Shown piece after piece: positions 5,033 to 5,520 of a DNA stretch of 5,520 nucleotides. Origin of the DNA: Muribaculaceae bacterium (GTDB taxonomy: Bacteria; Bacteroidota; Bacteroidia; Bacteroidales; Muribaculaceae); the NCBI GenBank assembly GCA_029059965.1, contig JAIDUY010000409.1, positions 1 to 5,520 on the forward strand. Reading direction: 5' to 3'. A program made the translations under genes and the position numbers. Under the pieces are notes generated by a model, which ran no database searches, was not told where the DNA came from, and saw nothing but the letters and a program-made list of their open reading frames with translations. How positions within the stretch are numbered: the first letter of the stretch is position 1; each line of letters starts with the position of its first letter.

Positions 5033-5520
5033 ACACCGACACCATCTTCGCGGCCGCACGCCGTGCCGCCGACTCCATAAATACGCTCTCACCCGAACGA
5101 ATAGACGAAATCCTCGGCGCCGTGGCCGACGCCGTCGGCAGTGAAGCCGCCGCCATCCTCGAAGCCAACGCCGCCGACTGCGCGGAAATGGACCCCGCCG
5201 ACCCGCGCTACGACCGCCTGCTGCTGAACGAAAAACGCCTGGCCGACATCGTCGACGGCATACGCGCCGTGGCCGCACTCCCCTCGCCTCTCGGCCTTGT
5301 TCTGGACTCGGCCACTCGCCCCAACGGCATGCTCATCCGCCGCATCGCCGTGCCCTTCGGCGTGATTGGCGTCATCTTCGAAGCCCGTCCCAACGTGGCC
5401 TTCGACGTCTTCGCCCTCTGCTTCAAGGCCGGCAGCGCCTGCATCCTGAAAGGAGGCCACGAAGCCGCCCGCACCAACGCCGCCGCCCTTGCCGCCATAC
5501 GCAAAGGCCTTGAGAATGCC
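5029..5520 (+). CDS. proA: Glutamate-5-semialdehyde dehydrogenase (gamma-glutamyl phosphate reductase), partial
   Basis: The enzyme reduces gamma-glutamyl phosphate, the ProB product, with NADPH to glutamate-5-semialdehyde, which cyclises to pyrroline-5-carboxylate. The frame starts at ATG 5029, overlapping the proB stop by 4 bp, and is open for 164 codons to the right edge. This is roughly the first 40% of a protein that is usually about 415 residues. Family signatures include AVADAV...ILEANAADCAEMD (31-55), PRYDRLLLNEKR (59-70), LPSPLG (84-89), TRPNG (96-100), VPFGVIGVIFEARPNV (108-123) and the nucleotide-binding segment FKAGSACILKGGHEA (132-146). The catalytic cysteine region lies beyond the window. 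The tight overlap with proB fits the common proBA arrangement, where the labile phosphate intermediate passes between the two enzymes. Confidence 0.96.
   Translation, partial: MNTDTIFAAARRAADSINTLSPERIDEILGAVADAVGSEAAAILEANAADCAEMDPADPRYDRLLLNEKRLADIVDGIRAVAALPSPLGLVLDSATRPNGMLIRRIAVPFGVIGVIFEARPNVAFDVFALCFKAGSACILKGGHEAARTNAAALAAIRKGLENA

Overview
The window looks like a chromosomal housekeeping segment of a GC-rich member of the Bacteroidales (Bacteroidota); a Muribaculaceae-like gut lineage is plausible but not proven. Three things support this. Intergenic regions carry exact matches to the Bacteroidota -7 promoter element (TAnnTTTG). The genes lack Shine-Dalgarno sequences. The protein families (RPY/NNG-tailed pseudouridine synthase, DUF486 membrane protein, PepSY-like secreted protein, Bacteroidetes-type DnaX C-terminus) are the ones seen in this order. 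I see no mobile element, CRISPR array, phage gene or obvious horizontally acquired island.

Layout. Bases 1-530 (minus strand) hold the start of a gene that runs off the left edge. It encodes a disordered Arg-Pro-Tyr/Asn-rich tail, most likely the N-terminal extension of an rRNA pseudouridine synthase. Bases 531-820 are a divergent promoter region. A four-helix DUF486/DMT membrane protein follows on the plus strand (821-1192). It meets, tail to tail with an 8-bp overlap, a minus-strand exported PepSY-like protein (1185-1664). Upstream of that gene, also on the minus strand, is a complete tRNA-Val(UAC) unit with promoter, tRNA with encoded CCA, and an intrinsic terminator (1729-1894). Bases 1895-2085 are an AT-rich region with several inverted repeats and the dnaX promoter.

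From 2086 to the right edge, three plus-strand genes appear to form one transcription unit. They are dnaX (clamp-loader tau/gamma subunit), proB (glutamate 5-kinase) and proA (glutamate-5-semialdehyde dehydrogenase, cut by the right edge). proB and proA overlap by ATGA and catalyse consecutive steps of proline synthesis. dnaX is functionally unrelated but lies only 37 bp upstream with no visible terminator.

I did not find a convincing new biological system. The points most worth a second look are the repetitive RPY tail, the terminator-like hairpin directly abutting the dnaX promoter, the palindrome abutting the tRNA promoter, and the paired hairpins at the core/linker junction of dnaX.
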